A stretch of 64,000 nt of DNA. It comes from Setoptus koraiensis. Lineage: Eukaryota; Arthropoda. The notes beneath the pieces are model-generated. The model was not told the DNA's origin. It saw only the letters and a list, made by a program, of their open reading frames with translations, and did no database searches. Shown one piece after another: positions 62,939 through 64,000 of this stretch. A program made the translations under genes and the position numbers. The stretch covers positions 16,120,001 through 16,184,000 of the forward strand of contig CM106586.1 of NCBI GenBank assembly GCA_048013815.1, read 5' to 3'. Numbering within the stretch: the stretch's first letter is position 1; each line of letters begins with the position of its first letter.

Positions 62939-64000
62939 ATGAATTTTTTCAATAATGTCGTCAAATCGTCTAATGCCATGATAAAGGAGAGACTGAACGA
63001 CCCTTTTGGCAAACAAAAAGCACAAGACGACCAACAGGAAGATACACCCAACGTAAACAATCAGGAACATGGAAGTCAGGCAACAACGTGTAAGTAGACC
63101 AGATATTATCTGTGACCACAACTATACACTCTCACAATTTATTCACTTTATCTTTTATTCTCATTTCTTGATGACTCAACAACATCGTCTCGACAACTTC
63201 AAAATATTCCATTTCAGCCAACGCGTCAGACACTATCACCGCCAACACTAAAAAGCTATCAGCAACCAATGATTCGAACCTCGATGATATGATCGGCGAC
63301 AATAACAAACAAAACTCACAATTTGCGGCTATTGCCGCTGATGCTGAGGCCGTGACACAAAAGGCCGTCGAATCAGCTAAAACATTTGGTAATTTTTTAT
63401 TCTCTATGGCCAACAAAGCTGGCCAAACTGTTAGTCAGACAGCTAAGCAAGTAAAACAAGTGGTTGAATCTAGTAGTATGTTAGCAGACTTCTCAAATGA
63501 GCAACAGGAATTTATTAAAGAACATGGTGGTAATATTCAACCAGGAGAGTTGCCTTGGGCTTCATGCGGTAGTGAGGAAGCATGCAATAGTGTCAAGGAG
63601 CAAGTATTATCATTGTCACAAGATAAACGAAATTTTGTTCGTAGTCCACCCGCTGGCGTAGATTTCCAATTCGAAGCAACATCTTGCTATCCAGTAGCTC
63701 TATCATTGCTTAGAGAAGATCCGAACCTTAACACAATGAGATTTGAAATTGTGCCGAAATTGTGAGTTTTTCTCTATACGAACTAGGTTCACATTCATTT
63801 TTTTTGCCCTCCAATATATGTTACTAATCCGTCAATAATTGTTACTTATTTGCACACTGAAAAATAGGGTCAACGAAGATACATTTTGGAGAAATTACTT
63901 TTACAGAGTCTCGCTCATCAAACAGTCAGTCCAGACCAAAAACCAAGAAGGATCTGAGAAACGAATTGGGTGGGCTTCAAGTCGCAGTTCTAGTGGAGAA
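62939..64000 (+). CDS. Sap47: SYAP1/Sap47 BSD-domain synapse-associated protein, 3' end outside window
   Basis: Exons 62939-63089, 63218-63761 and 63868 onward (introns 128 and 106 nt, GT-AG) keep one frame to the window edge. The family is found at synapses in flies, and vertebrate SYAP1 is linked to Akt signalling. The start MNFFNNVVKSSNAM is followed by a polar stretch, then an amphipathic Ala/Val/Lys-rich segment (KTFGNFLFSMANKAGQTVSQTAKQVKQVVE) typical of the family. The BSD domain contains LPWASCGSEEACNSVKEQVLSLSQDKRNFVRSPPAGVDFQFEA, YPVALSLLREDPNLNTMRFEIVPKL and, after intron 2, VNEDTFWRNYFYRVSLIKQSVQ with the characteristic FW pair. About 270 residues are visible. The last exon is cut by the window end. 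Confidence 0.93.

Noticed and set aside
1-64000. Retroelements, DNA transposons, virus-like elements, rRNA genes, CRISPR arrays
   Set aside because: Reading all translated frames, I saw no reverse transcriptase, integrase, transposase, capsid or envelope motifs, no long terminal repeats, no rRNA segments and no spaced direct-repeat arrays.

Overview
The window is from an animal nuclear genome, most likely an invertebrate and probably an arthropod. The grounds are spliceosomal introns that are all short (about 84-142 nt), AATAAA-type poly(A) signals, metazoan gene families, and a Syd-1-type PDZ protein, an architecture known from ecdysozoans. An acariform mite would fit the intron-poor, compact style. 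That placement is an impression, not a demonstrated identification. No tRNA, rRNA, CRISPR array, transposase, reverse transcriptase or virus-like element was recognised.

Layout. Positions 1-2.0 kb hold the 3' end of an SSBP/Ssdp gene and, converging on it, a small secreted precursor with a basic, histidine-rich C-terminus. From 2.0 to 8.8 kb there is a single-exon spatacsin (SPG11) gene on the minus strand. From 8.8 to 24.8 kb I see no convincing gene: an AT-richer part (8.8-13 kb) is followed by a GC-rich block (about 13-24 kb) full of minisatellites, hairpins and GGGCCC words. From 24.8 to 54.8 kb lies a dense cluster of at least 13 genes: a WSD-type O-acyltransferase, TOP3A, a receptor guanylate cyclase, L2HGDH, FTSJ3/Spb1, VPS29 (5' part lost in a 500-N gap), an SRSF6/B52-like SR protein, TMEM185, a Syd-1-like PDZ protein, COX18, CREBL2/REPTOR-BP, INTS6 and Rab GDI. 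From 54.8 to 62.9 kb is a second gene-poor, microsatellite-rich stretch. The window ends inside a SYAP1/Sap47 gene.

How the genes relate. They are mostly unrelated housekeeping genes rather than one pathway. Two loose themes are endolysosome and membrane traffic (spatacsin, VPS29, Rab GDI) and RNA or ribosome work (FTSJ3, SR protein, INTS6). Neighbouring convergent genes are packed so closely that their 3' ends must overlap (FTSJ3/VPS29 stop codons are 12 bp apart). The two long gene-poor stretches both lie between divergently transcribed genes.

The most interesting points are: (1) a receptor guanylate cyclase that keeps its metal-binding aspartates but lacks the catalytic Asn and Arg; (2) a secreted precursor ending in a lysine-rich run followed by a His/Val-patterned 25-mer ending Gly-Arg, like an amidated peptide; (3) a PDZ-only Syd-1-like protein with a Cys-rich N-terminal micro-exon and a long polyglutamine tract; (4) a WSD acyltransferase with HQxxxDG in place of HHxxxDG; (5) a GC-rich, gene-free block with strongly enriched and partly oriented GGGCCC(CAAA) words; (6) TOP3A and L2HGDH that lack regions present in their vertebrate counterparts. 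All domain calls come from reading translated sequence by eye; no database search was run.
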